From the NCBI RefSeq assembly GCF_022832375.1, contig NZ_JALHLG010000009.1:1-64000 (forward strand): a stretch of DNA of 64,000 nucleotides. The letters are read 5' to 3'. The translations under genes and the position numbers were made by a program. This DNA is from Novosphingobium beihaiense. GTDB taxonomy: Bacteria; Pseudomonadota; Alphaproteobacteria; Sphingomonadales; Sphingomonadaceae. Positions 1-6,797 of this stretch are shown here, piece by piece (the stretch's first letter is position 1; every line of letters begins with the position of its first letter). The notes under the pieces were generated by a model, which had not been told where the DNA came from, searched no databases, and saw only the letters and a program-made list of their open reading frames with translations.

Positions 1-1955
1 AGCGCCCGGCGCGCGGCGGGCTGGACGACGAGCGTCAGCGGCACCGCGCCGGGGCCGCGTGCCTCGGACAGTTCGGAAATGCGTTCGCCGATCATGCGGG
101 CAAGGTCGGGCTCGATCACCGGCTGGCCAGTGACCGGATCGCGCATACCCTGCACGATCGCGCCTTCGAGCCCGGCATCGAGCGTGACCACGGCCAGCCG
201 CGCATGCGGCGGGCAGACCTGGCCGACGATAAGGCCGCCCAGATCGGACCGGACCAGTTCGATAAGCCGGTCGTGGTCGGTCGTCTGCTGCACCGCGCGC
301 GACAGGCTGGCGAGGATCGGCAGTGGATGGGTAATCGGAATATGATCCTCCAGCAGCGTGCGCAGCACCCGGGTGAGCGCGGCCAGCGACAGCGGCTGCG
401 GATGGATGGTCTCGACGAGGCCGGACGAATTCTCCTTGAGCGATTCGAGCAGCGCCTTGACCTGATCCGGGCCGAGCAGTTCCTGCGGGCGTTCGGCCAG
501 AAGCTGATTGAGGTGCGTGGCAACAACCGTGCCGGGATCGACAGTGAGGAAACCTTCCGCCGTGGCGTGATCGCGCGCGGCGGTCTCGATCCACAGCGCC
601 GGGCAGCCGAAGCTGGGATCTCGGGCTTCCTCGCCCCGGATGGTGTGGCCCTGGCGCACTTCGCCGGTATCGATCGCCAGCACCTTGTCCGGGCGGATCG
701 TGCTGCCGCCCAGGTTCACGCCGCCCAGCACCACGCGGTATTCGTAGGGCGGCATGTCGAGTGCGTCGCGCACGCGGAACTGCGGAACAATGAAGCCGAA
801 AGCCTGGCTAAGCTGCTTGCGCACACCGGTGATCCGGGTGACCAGCGGCGAACCGCGCCGTGCGTCGACCAGCTGCACAAGGCCATAGCCCAGCTCGATA
901 GTCACGAGCGTGTGATCGGACACTTCCTCCAGATCGATCCGGGCGGGATCGACTTCGGGCTCCGGTTCCTCCACCGGAATGGCGGCTTTCGCGGCGCGCT
1001 TGCGCAGGGTATTCCACAGCCAGAAGGCAAGGCCCGAGGCGGGCAGGAACACCGTCTGCGGCATCGCCGGGATCATGCCGATCGCACCGAGCACGACGGC
1101 CACCGGCAACCAGGTGCCGGGAGCGGCAAACTGGCCGCCGATCTGACCGGCAAGGTCACGGCTGTCGGAAACGCGGGTGACGATGACGGCAGCCGCGATC
1201 GACAGCAGCAGCGAGGGCACCTGGGCCACCAGCGCGTCGCCGATGGCGAGCGTGATGTAGGTCTGCGCGGCATCGCCCGCCGAAAGGCCGTGGCTGATCA
1301 TGCCGAGGCAGAAGCCCGCGATGATGTTGACGCCCAGGATCAGCAGGGCGGCGATCGCATCGCCCTTCACGAACTTGGACGAACCATCCATCGAGCCGTA
1401 GAAATCGGCCTCGGTCGAGACTTCGCGGCGGCGGGCCTTGGCTTCGTCGGCGGTCATCAGGCCGGCGGCGAGATCGGCGTCGATCGCCATCTGCTTGCCC
1501 GGCAAGGCATCGAGAGTGAAGCGCGCGGACACTTCCGAAACGCGGCCCGCACCCTTGGTCACGACGACCAGGTTGATGATGACCAGGATCAGGAAGACGA
1601 AGATGCCGACGGCAAAATTGCCGCCGATCAGGAATTCACCGAAGGATTCGATGACCTTCCCCGCCGCTTCGCCGCCCTCATGGCCATGGACCAGCACGAC
1701 ACGGGTCGAGGCGACGTTGAGCGCGAGGCGCAGCAGCGTCGCGAACAGCAGGACGGAGGGAAACGCAGAGAAGTCCAGCGGCTTTTCCGCGTTCATCGCC
1801 GCCATCAGCACGGCCACTGACAGCGCGATGTTCATGACAAAGGAGACGTCGAGCACGAAAGCGGGCACCGGCACGATCATCAGCACGATGAGGACCAGGA
1901 TACCTGCCGGCAGCGCTATCGCGCCGGGATCGCTTATACGGTTGAACAGGTTCAC
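1..1955 (-). CDS. flhA: Flagellar export gate protein FlhA (C-terminus cut off by window edge)
   Basis: FlhA is the large inner-membrane gate of the flagellar type III export apparatus; its cytoplasmic ring docks late substrate-chaperone complexes. About 651 codons are present and the last roughly 40-50 residues lie outside. The N-terminal half is a multi-span membrane domain with the FHIPEP-family signature near LRLALNVASTRVVL and a charged loop rich in KARRREVSTEADFYGSMDGS; the rest is the soluble domain. The start is GTG at 1955, overlapping the stop of the upstream transglycosylase as GTGA, so the two genes are probably translationally coupled and share the sigma-54 promoter near 2910. 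The family assignment is secure. Confidence 0.96.
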   Translation of the reverse strand, partial: MNLFNRISDPGAIALPAGILVLIVLMIVPVPAFVLDVSFVMNIALSVAVLMAAMNAEKPLDFSAFPSVLLFATLLRLALNVASTRVVLVHGHEGGEAAGKVIESFGEFLIGGNFAVGIFVFLILVIINLVVVTKGAGRVSEVSARFTLDALPGKQMAIDADLAAGLMTADEAKARRREVSTEADFYGSMDGSSKFVKGDAIAALLILGVNIIAGFCLGMISHGLSAGDAAQTYITLAIGDALVAQVPSLLLSIAAAVIVTRVSDSRDLAGQIGGQFAAPGTWLPVAVVLGAIGMIPAMPQTVFLPASGLAFWLWNTLRKRAAKAAIPVEEPEPEVDPARIDLEEVSDHTLVTIELGYGLVQLVDARRGSPLVTRITGVRKQLSQAFGFIVPQFRVRDALDMPPYEYRVVLGGVNLGGSTIRPDKVLAIDTGEVRQGHTIRGEEARDPSFGCPALWIETAARDHATAEGFLTVDPGTVVATHLNQLLAERPQELLGPDQVKALLESLKENSSGLVETIHPQPLSLAALTRVLRTLLEDHIPITHPLPILASLSRAVQQTTDHDRLIELVRSDLGGLIVGQVCPPHARLAVVTLDAGLEGAIVQGMRDPVTGQPVIEPDLARMIGERISELSEARGPGAVPLTLVVQPAARRA

Positions 1956-2872
1956 AGGTTGAACCTCGCAAGCTTGGCATAGGCATCACGCACTTGCGCG
2001 GGAACCGCCCCGGGCGAGTTGCCGAACGCGCCCTGCAGCGTTTCCGCCATCGAGCGGGTGGCGATTTTCGGGGCCTGCGGGGCCGAGCCCAGACCGGCAT
2101 GGAATTCGCGGGCGATCTGCCCCATCGGCGGCTGCCAGCCGGAGCCGGACTGCGCGGCGGCCCCGTTCGAAGCCGCCTGCACGCCCGGCGTGGCCGGAAC
2201 GCTCTGCGCGGGGCTGACGCTGGCCCAATAGGAGGCATCGCCGCCTTCCATGGCATTCGCGACCTTGCCGCGCATCAGCTCCATCATGCCGCCGACGCTG
2301 CGCGGGCTGCCGCCGGAATAGAAAATGGCGCGATTGGCCGCTGCCGCCTTGGGCAGGATCGCCGCCGCGCTCTGCGACGGGTCCGTCTTCAGCGCGGAGA
2401 GAAACTTGCTGGCCCCGTTGATGCCGAGGAAGTGGGCCATGTAGAGTTCGGTGGCGTCGGGCTCGCGGCCCAGCTGGGTGGTGAGTTCGGCCTTGTTGTC
2501 GCTGGCCAGTTCGGCGGCCATCATCGACGAAAGACCGGCGTTGTAGCGCAGCCCCATGACTTGCGAGCGTGCCCCCGGATCCGTGATCCGCCCGCCCTGG
2601 ATCACATCGTTGACCCAGGCCATGCCGTGTTCGGTTCCGTGGCGCCCCAGCGTTTCCAGCCAGGTTCCCTGTGTGAACTGATAGAGTCCGGCCGCGCTCG
2701 ATGTCGAGGCGCGGGCATCCGGGTTGAGGCTCGATTCCAGTTTGGCCTGCGCCAGAAGGTACTGGAAATCTATCCCGGTCTTTTCGGAGGCACGGGCAAT
2801 GGCGGCGCGCGTCTGCGCCCCCCCGGCCGCAGCGGCTCCGCCAATTCCGTTAAAGACTTGTCCTTCGCTCAA
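1952..2872 (-). CDS. Flagellar-locus lytic transglycosylase (SLT domain)
   Basis: A 306-residue protein with an SLT/lysozyme-like fold near residues 25-170. The catalytic Glu lies in AKLESSLNP and the AAGLYQFTQGTWLE and GLRYNAG motifs are typical. The C-terminal third is Ala/Pro-rich and of unknown role. There is no clear signal peptide, so export by the flagellar apparatus is possible. It probably opens peptidoglycan for the rod, because FlgJ in this cluster lacks its own hydrolase domain. The start is TTG at 2872: a GGGAG sequence 7 nt upstream and a stop codon immediately before it leave little alternative. The gene heads a two-gene operon with flhA. Confidence 0.9.
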   Translation of the reverse strand: MSEGQVFNGIGGAAAAGGAQTRAAIARASEKTGIDFQYLLAQAKLESSLNPDARASTSSAAGLYQFTQGTWLETLGRHGTEHGMAWVNDVIQGGRITDPGARSQVMGLRYNAGLSSMMAAELASDNKAELTTQLGREPDATELYMAHFLGINGASKFLSALKTDPSQSAAAILPKAAAANRAIFYSGGSPRSVGGMMELMRGKVANAMEGGDASYWASVSPAQSVPATPGVQAASNGAAAQSGSGWQPPMGQIAREFHAGLGSAPQAPKIATRSMAETLQGAFGNSPGAVPAQVRDAYAKLARFNL

Positions 2873-2909
2873 TTACAGCTCCCGGCACAAAAGTTACCGG
2901 GGACTGTTT

Positions 2910-2927
2910 AAGCAAGGGGTGTGCCAA
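2910..2927 (-). promoter_or_regulatory. Sigma-54 promoter for transglycosylase-flhA
   Basis: The minus strand reads TTGGCACACCCCTTGCTT, with the -24 GG at 2925-2924 and the -12 GC at 2913-2912 separated by exactly 10 nt. This is close to the consensus TGGCAC-N5-TTGC. The predicted transcript start is near 2900, about 28 nt before the TTG start codon. Confidence 0.85.
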
Positions 2928-2938
2928 ACGGCCTTTTG

Positions 2939-3271
2939 TCAGGCGCGGGCACCTGCGACGGCATAAGTTGCCCCCGCGCGATAAAGCTGCGGACCGCCCA
3001 CCAGCGCGTCCAGACGGCGCGAGACATTGGCGGCTACGATATTGCGAACCTGGCGGTTTACCTCGTTCAGGCGCCGCGCAGTGTCGAGCATGCCGCGGCA
3101 TTCCTCGTCGAGTTCCACCGGCTCCACCTCATCAAGCGTGCCGCACAGGCGGTTCTTATCGTTGGAGGCGCCGACGATCGCATCGAGGTCCAGCCCGGCA
3201 AGCGCCTGCCGCTCTTCTTCCAGAACGGCAAGCATCTGCCGCAGGGTTTCGCGAAGATCGGAACTGCTCAT
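2939..3271 (-). CDS. flgN: FlgN-type flagellar export chaperone
   Basis: A 110-residue, largely helical acidic protein. FlgN chaperones the hook-filament junction proteins FlgK and FlgL before export. The sequence gives no catalytic motif; a heptad-like helix (residues 5-80) and position directly after flgM are the evidence. Its ATG overlaps the flgM stop as ATGA. The gene ends just before the sigma-54 promoter of the next operon. FlgN proteins diverge strongly, so the call depends partly on context. Confidence 0.78.
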   Translation of the reverse strand: MSSSDLRETLRQMLAVLEEERQALAGLDLDAIVGASNDKNRLCGTLDEVEPVELDEECRGMLDTARRLNEVNRQVRNIVAANVSRRLDALVGGPQLYRAGATYAVAGARA

Positions 3272-3585
3272 TGCTTCGGGCTCCTCAACATGACGCCCGC
3301 GGCGATCATGGCATCTGCAATCTTGGCCGGAACCAGCGGATACGATCCGGATTCCACCGCGTCGCGGATAGCTTTGACACGATCGGTATCGACCGGCGCC
3401 TCGCCCGGATTGAGCGCGTCGGAGGTCTCAACCGCCGTGCTGGCAGCTGTGCTTGTATTCTTGCTAGTAGCGCGGTTGGCAGCAGCCCCGTTCGCACCGG
3501 GCAACGCTTCACCGCCCGCCGCGCGGGCCAACCTTGCATCAATCGCGCTGGCAGCGCGTGCAGGTCCCACTTCGATAGGTGGCAT
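3268..3585 (-). CDS. flgM: Anti-sigma-28 factor FlgM
   Basis: A 105-residue protein with a low-complexity, probably disordered N-terminus and a C-terminal helical segment (DTDRVKAIRDAVESGSYPL followed by ADAMIAA) typical of the FliA-binding half of FlgM. It holds FliA inactive until it is exported after hook completion. The start ATG at 3585 has a strong AAGGAG site 8 nt upstream. Its presence implies a fliA gene elsewhere, since none is in this window. It is translationally coupled to flgN. Confidence 0.87.
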   Translation of the reverse strand: MPPIEVGPARAASAIDARLARAAGGEALPGANGAAANRATSKNTSTAASTAVETSDALNPGEAPVDTDRVKAIRDAVESGSYPLVPAKIADAMIAAGVMLRSPKQ

Positions 3586-3615
3586 GATGCCGCTCCTTAA
3601 AAGTTCCTGACCTAG

Positions 3616-3642
3616 AGAACGGCACTCTATAGAACTTTTTAA
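3616..3642 (-). promoter_or_regulatory. Possible sigma-28 promoter of flgM
   Basis: The minus strand has TTAAAAAG, 11 nt, then GCCGTTCT, resembling TAAAGTTT-N11-GCCGATAA. The same layout (TTAATTTT-N11-GCCGGTCT) occurs upstream of fliC. Matches to consensus are partial, so this is a candidate only. It would start flgM transcription about 20-25 nt before the ribosome binding site. Confidence 0.4.
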
Positions 3643-3686
3643 TGGGGGCGGCAAAAAACTGCCAATTTGCGGCAGACAATAAAAAT

Positions 3687-3706
3687 CCGCCGCCTTACGG
3701 CAGCGG
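3687..3706 (-). terminator. Second of two tandem terminators after flgA
   Basis: On the minus strand CCGCTGCC-GTAA-GGCGGCGG forms an 8-bp stem (one G-U pair) with a 4-nt loop, followed by ATTTTTATTG. It is a near copy of the hairpin 34 bp upstream; the two share an exact 16-bp direct repeat (3692-3707 and 3726-3741). Confidence 0.75.
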
Positions 3707-3720
3707 CCGGCAACAAGAAA

Positions 3721-3740
3721 CCGCTGCCTTACGGCAGCGG
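3721..3740 (-). terminator. First of two tandem terminators, containing the flgA stop codon
   Basis: On the minus strand CCGCTGCC-GTAA-GGCAGCGG is a perfect 8-bp stem with a tetraloop. The TAA stop of flgA is in the loop. TTTCTTG follows. It should end flgA transcripts before the flgM promoter. Confidence 0.75.
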
Positions 3741-4232
3741 CAGGGTCACCAGTCCCGGACGCTCGATCCGCGCCCGCATGGGCTCGGCACGGGCCCGGCC
3801 CGTGGATGCTGGCCTGACGCGTATCCACGCGCCGACCGGCCCGGATTCCATAGCTTCGCCTGGTTGAGAAACCGTAAACCCATCGCCGGTAATCGCGATC
3901 GCCACGGCATCGCCGCGGTTGACCGCATCGGCCACGCGCACCGGGGCGGCAGCGGCAACCGGCGCCGGGCGGCGAACCGGCACAAACAGGCGCCAGCCGT
4001 TGATATCGCCGCACTGGACGACAACGCTTTGCTGCGTGGCAGTGCGCCAGGACAGTGCGATGCTGCTGCGGCACGGCTGCAGGCGCAGACGCCTGTCGAC
4101 GGGAGTCAGCGCACCGCCAACCTGCCCAACCGGCGCGCCTGTGAACGCGGCGACCTGGCGGTCGATCGCATCGAGATCGGCGAAAGCTCCGGATGCCGCT
4201 GCGGCGGCAAGGAGAACGAGGCTGGGAGTCAT
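3729..4232 (-). CDS. flgA: Flagellar P-ring assembly chaperone FlgA
   Basis: A 167-residue periplasmic chaperone for FlgI P-ring assembly. Residues 1-19 form a short signal peptide ending near AFA. The C-terminal SAF-like domain (VRVADAVNRGDAV followed by GDGFTVSQPGEAM and a WIRVRPA strand) is the family signature. It is shorter than enterobacterial FlgA (about 220 residues). Two cysteines (in LQPCRSS and VVQCGD) are in the N-terminal domain. It has its own sigma-54 promoter at 4270-4287 and ends in a terminator hairpin, so it is probably monocistronic. Confidence 0.9.
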   Translation of the reverse strand: MTPSLVLLAAAAASGAFADLDAIDRQVAAFTGAPVGQVGGALTPVDRRLRLQPCRSSIALSWRTATQQSVVVQCGDINGWRLFVPVRRPAPVAAAAPVRVADAVNRGDAVAIAITGDGFTVSQPGEAMESGPVGAWIRVRPASTGRARAEPMRARIERPGLVTLPLP

Positions 4233-4269
4233 GGCATGGATTTCCCGTTAATTGAACTTGCCGAAAATT

Positions 4270-4287
4270 AAGCAAGTCTCATGCCAT
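4270..4287 (-). promoter_or_regulatory. Sigma-54 promoter of flgA
   Basis: The minus strand reads TGGCATGAGACTTGCTT, with GG at 4285-4284 and GC at 4273-4272 and 10 nt between. The predicted transcript start is near 4260, 28 nt before the ATG at 4232. A CGGCAA half-site lies at 4262-4257, near the start point. Confidence 0.78.
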
Positions 4288-4296
4288 TTCTTATAT

Positions 4297-4803
4297 CTAG
4301 CGGCCGTTCTTTCCGCCTGCCTGGCCCTCGTGCGGGGAATCATATGCCAGAACGGCACGGACCGATCCATCGCCCGGCTCCACGACGATACGCGCTGCCT
4401 GCCCTTGCGCGCCCGCCTCCGCCAGCAGTTGCCGGGCTTCGGCCAGGGCGCGCGCCTGCGCTTCGCCGCCAGCCCCGTAACGGGCCGTGATCGTCAATTG
4501 CTGGCGCGGGTCCGCGGCCTGCTCGTGCAGCCACTGCGCGAGCGGCGGTGCCCCCGGCGCGGCGACATAGACGGAAAGCGGCTCGGTCTGCGGCGAAGGC
4601 GCCGCGGAAACATCGCTGGAAGGCAGCTTTGCAGGCTGGTTACTGACCGCAGCCGCCGTCGCCATGAACAGGATAAGGGACAGATCCGCCAGCGATGTCT
4701 GCCAGCTCGCTCCCCCACCTGTACTCGTGGCGCCTGTACCCGTGGCGCCTATACTCGTGGCACCTGCACTCACGGCGCCCGCATTCACCACGCCCGCGCT
4801 CAT
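4297..4803 (-). CDS. Short MotB/ExbD-like stator partner
   Basis: A 168-residue protein. A repetitive Ala/Gly/Thr/Ser N-terminus (1-33) precedes one membrane span, WQTSLADLSLILFMATAAAV (34-53), whose Asp matches the proton-carrying Asp of MotB (compare WKVAYADFVTAMM in the canonical MotB here). The remaining region ends in a stretch (QQLTITARYGAG to VRAVLAYD) resembling a shortened, divergent OmpA-like domain. Its ATG overlaps the stop of the MotA-like gene (ATGA), which supports a stator pair. It is much shorter than canonical MotB, and peptidoglycan anchoring is doubtful. An ExbD/TolR-like role is an alternative. Confidence 0.7.
   Translation of the reverse strand: MSAGVVNAGAVSAGATSIGATGTGATSTGGGASWQTSLADLSLILFMATAAAVSNQPAKLPSSDVSAAPSPQTEPLSVYVAAPGAPPLAQWLHEQAADPRQQLTITARYGAGGEAQARALAEARQLLAEAGAQGQAARIVVEPGDGSVRAVLAYDSPHEGQAGGKNGR
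4720..4803. repeat. 15-bp tandem repeat in the 5' end of the MotB-like gene
   Basis: About 5.6 imperfect copies of a 15-bp unit (first copy TGTACTCGTGGCGCC on the plus strand) run through the start codon of the MotB-like gene. They encode a five-residue Ser/Thr-x-Gly-Ala repeat. Because 15 bp is a multiple of three, copy-number change would alter length without shifting frame. Confidence 0.85.
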
Positions 4804-5477
4804 CGCCCTTGCCCGGCTGCCGCCTTGTGCTTGATCACAGTGGCTCCGGACGTGACCGGCAAAGCCTCCGCGACCTGCTTTTCAAGCCAGTCGAGCACGT
4901 TCTGGCGCGCCCTTTCCTCGTCCGCGGCGCGGCGTGCCACCGCGCGCGCGAGCGGGGCGAAGAAGAGATTGCCCAGCAGGAGCCCGTAAAGCGTCGTGAG
5001 CACCGCCATCGAAATCACGGCCGTGAAGTTTCCCGCAGCCCCTTCCCCGCCCGGCAGCTGGCTGAGCGAGATCAGCGTGCCCGCAAGCCCGAACACCGGC
5101 GCCAGATCGGCCGCCTGGTTCAGCGTGCTCACGGCTTGCTGCGATGTGCGGCTTCGCTCGCGCTTGTGCGTCAGATGGGTTTGATGCAGGCTCGTGATGG
5201 AGCGTGTGCCGATCAGGGCATCGGTTGCCTCGTCGATTTCCGGATCGCCGAAAAAGCGCGGCTCGGTACGGATCACACCATCCCTCTGCATGCCGCGGAC
5301 ATGCACGGCCAGTTCGGACCGCACGCGCGCCGCGTCGAAGTTGCTGCGGCCCAGCCCCGCCAGCGCGCCAAGCGCTGCACGCGTATCGGCCAGCCCGCAG
5401 CGCAGGACCGTGGCCAGGCACGTTCCTCCCACCACGATCAGGGCACTGCCCGCGTCGAACAGGTTATCCGGCTGCAT
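4800..5477 (-). CDS. MotA/TolQ/ExbB-family proton channel protein
   Basis: A 225-residue inner-membrane protein. N-terminal hydrophobic segments precede a charged cytoplasmic loop (about 70-125). The diagnostic pair of helices follows: DLAPVFGLAGTLISLSQL (about 137-154) and FTAVISMAVLTTLYGLLL (about 166-183), matching the pore-forming helices of MotA. The ATG at 5477 is chosen over an upstream in-frame start at 5600 because AAGGAG lies 11 nt before it and the extra N-terminus has no family match. It is followed by the MotB-like gene with ATGA overlap and is divergent from flgB. It is distinct from the canonical motA at 13668. Confidence 0.8.
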   Translation of the reverse strand: MQPDNLFDAGSALIVVGGTCLATVLRCGLADTRAALGALAGLGRSNFDAARVRSELAVHVRGMQRDGVIRTEPRFFGDPEIDEATDALIGTRSITSLHQTHLTHKRERSRTSQQAVSTLNQAADLAPVFGLAGTLISLSQLPGGEGAAGNFTAVISMAVLTTLYGLLLGNLFFAPLARAVARRAADEERARQNVLDWLEKQVAEALPVTSGATVIKHKAAAGQGR

Positions 5478-5505
5478 CGGTGCAGATCTCCTTCCTAGTC
5501 CAGAA

Positions 5506-5571
5506 CGGCAGGTCTTGCCGGAATTGAAGCGCGCAGGCGCAAATTTGCCGCCGACCGGCAAACTCTTGCCG
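5506..5571. promoter_or_regulatory. CGGCAA/TTGCCG palindromic sites, probable enhancer for flgB and the MotA-like operon
   Basis: Inverted pairs of one half-site occur three times: CGGCAGGTCTTGCCG at 5506-5520, TTTGCCGCCGACCGGCAAA at 5544-5562, and CGGCAAACTCTTGCCG at 5556-5571. They lie about 90-155 bp upstream of the predicted flgB transcript start, a usual distance for sigma-54 activator sites. The bound protein is inferred to be the FlbD-like activator at 17432. Confidence 0.6.
5538..5554 (-). promoter_or_regulatory. Candidate sigma-54 promoter of the MotA/MotB-like operon
   Basis: The minus strand reads CGGCGGCAAATTTGC, with GG at 5552-5551 and GC at 5540-5539 and correct 10-nt spacing. 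The -12 side is good and the -24 side weaker. It overlaps one of the CGGCAA palindromes, so activator binding could instead repress it. Confidence 0.45.
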
Positions 5572-5633
5572 TTCCGGCTGCCCGGTGTGTGCCGGATCAT
5601 GCCCCAGCCCGCGAAAATGGCCCAAATCCGCAG

Positions 5634-5652
5634 TTTGGCACGCCCCTTGCTT
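5634..5652 (+). promoter_or_regulatory. Sigma-54 promoter of the flgB operon
   Basis: TTTGGCACGCCCCTTGCTT matches the sigma-54 consensus essentially perfectly. The -24 GG is at 5637-5638 and the -12 GC at 5649-5650. The predicted start is near 5662, 25 nt before the flgB ATG. It drives the flgBCDEFGHIJKL string. Confidence 0.92.
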
Positions 5653-5686
5653 TTTTGTTGGCTGGTAAACGTAGGACACGAGAGAA

Positions 5687-6031
5687 ATGCCCGATCTTTT
5701 CGGAATCAATGGCACGGCTCTGGAATTGCGCTCGCAGCGCATGGGCCTGCTTGCCTCCAATATCGCCAACGCCGGCACCCCCGGCTACAAGGCGAAGGAC
5801 ATCGACTTCAATGCGGCGCTCAAGGCAGCCGAAGGCGGGACCGACGTTTCCGCCGCGGCCGACCGTGCGACGCTCTACCGCACGCCGGTGATGCCTTCGC
5901 TGGATGGCAACACGGTCGAGCTGCAGAACGAGCAGCTCGCCTTCTCCGAGAACGCCGTGGGCTATGCCGCGACGCTCCAGTTCATTCGCGGCCGCGTGGA
6001 CACCATTACCCGCGCCCTGAAGGGAGACTGA
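5687..6031 (+). CDS. flgB: Flagellar proximal rod protein FlgB
   Basis: A 114-residue rod subunit. The N-terminal amphipathic helix with SNIANAGTPGYKAKD (24-38) is the rod/hook family signature. The C-terminal helix (ENAVGYAATLQFIRGRVDTITRAL) completes the D0 coiled coil. It forms the proximal rod above the MS ring with FlgC and FlgF. It is the first gene after a perfect sigma-54 promoter. Confidence 0.96.
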   Translation: MPDLFGINGTALELRSQRMGLLASNIANAGTPGYKAKDIDFNAALKAAEGGTDVSAAADRATLYRTPVMPSLDGNTVELQNEQLAFSENAVGYAATLQFIRGRVDTITRALKGD

Positions 6032-6033
6032 CG

Positions 6034-6441
6034 ATGTCCAGCCAGCCCATGACCCTGTTCAGCCTTGCCCAGCGCGGCATGTCGGCACAGCTCGTGCGCA
6101 TGAACGCCGCCGCCTCGAACCTGGCCAACGCCGGGACCGTCTCGGGCAGCGAGGAAGCGGCCTACAAGCCGATCCGCGCCGTCTTCGCCGAAGACCTCGA
6201 CCGCGCCAGCGGCCTGGCCTCGGTCAATGTGCAGGGCGTGGTGCGCGAAGACGCCGCCGCCGTGCGCCAGCACAATCCCGACCACCCGCTCGCCGACAGC
6301 AATGGCGATGTCTGGGTCGCTCCCGTCGATGAGAACGCGGAGATGGTCGAGATGCTCGAAGCCTCGCGCCAGTACCAGAACCTGGTCGAGGCCATGTCCA
6401 CCGCCAAGCAGCTTATGCTCGATACGATGAGGATGAAATGA
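6034..6441 (+). CDS. flgC: Flagellar proximal rod protein FlgC
   Basis: A 135-residue proximal rod subunit. It has the family N-terminal motif RMNAAASNLANAGTV and the C-terminal motif DENAEMVEMLEASRQYQNLV. The ATG at 6034 lies 2 nt after the flgB stop, with GGGAG 8 nt upstream; a longer open frame to 5194 is not coding. The stop overlaps flgD (ATGA). Confidence 0.96.
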   Translation: MSSQPMTLFSLAQRGMSAQLVRMNAAASNLANAGTVSGSEEAAYKPIRAVFAEDLDRASGLASVNVQGVVREDAAAVRQHNPDHPLADSNGDVWVAPVDENAEMVEMLEASRQYQNLVEAMSTAKQLMLDTMRMK

Positions 6442-6773
6442 CCGTCACTGCAACAACCGCCGCAAGCTCGGCCGCGAACGCCTCGTCCTCGGCAAAATCG
6501 GGGCTCTCCGGGCTCAATTCGGGCGACTTCCTCAAGCTCATGCTCGCGCAGATGCAGCAGCAGGACCCGACCAATCCGCTCGATCAGAAAGACATGCTCG
6601 CGCAGATGGCCCAGTTCTCGCAGCTCTCCAGCTCGACCGAGATGGCCGACACGCTCAAGACGATTTCCGGGCAGCTCGACAGCGTCGTCTCGGCCCAGAA
6701 CGCAACCCAGGACGCGGTTGCCGCACTCAGCGACAAGATTTCCGCCTCCACCGGCACCCAGGCAGAGGCCTGA
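6438..6773 (+). CDS. flgD: Hook capping protein FlgD, short form
   Basis: A 111-residue FlgD consisting essentially of the conserved N-terminal segment (LNSGDFLKLMLAQMQQQDPTNP, then MLAQMAQFSQLSSSTEM). FlgD is the scaffold at the growing hook tip. Enterobacterial FlgD is about twice as long, with Tudor/Fn3-like C-terminal domains that are missing here. Nothing suggests a frameshift: the frame ends in a normal stop 24 nt before flgE. Confidence 0.92.
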   Translation: MTVTATTAASSAANASSSAKSGLSGLNSGDFLKLMLAQMQQQDPTNPLDQKDMLAQMAQFSQLSSSTEMADTLKTISGQLDSVVSAQNATQDAVAALSDKISASTGTQAEA

Positions 6774-6797
6774 TCCCTTTCCAGGAGTATAGACCAG

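Noticed and set aside
204..1820. A 538-residue plus-strand open frame opposite flhA
   Set aside because: Its translation is His/Arg/Gly-rich with no family motif, while the minus strand encodes clear FlhA. It is a shadow due to high GC.
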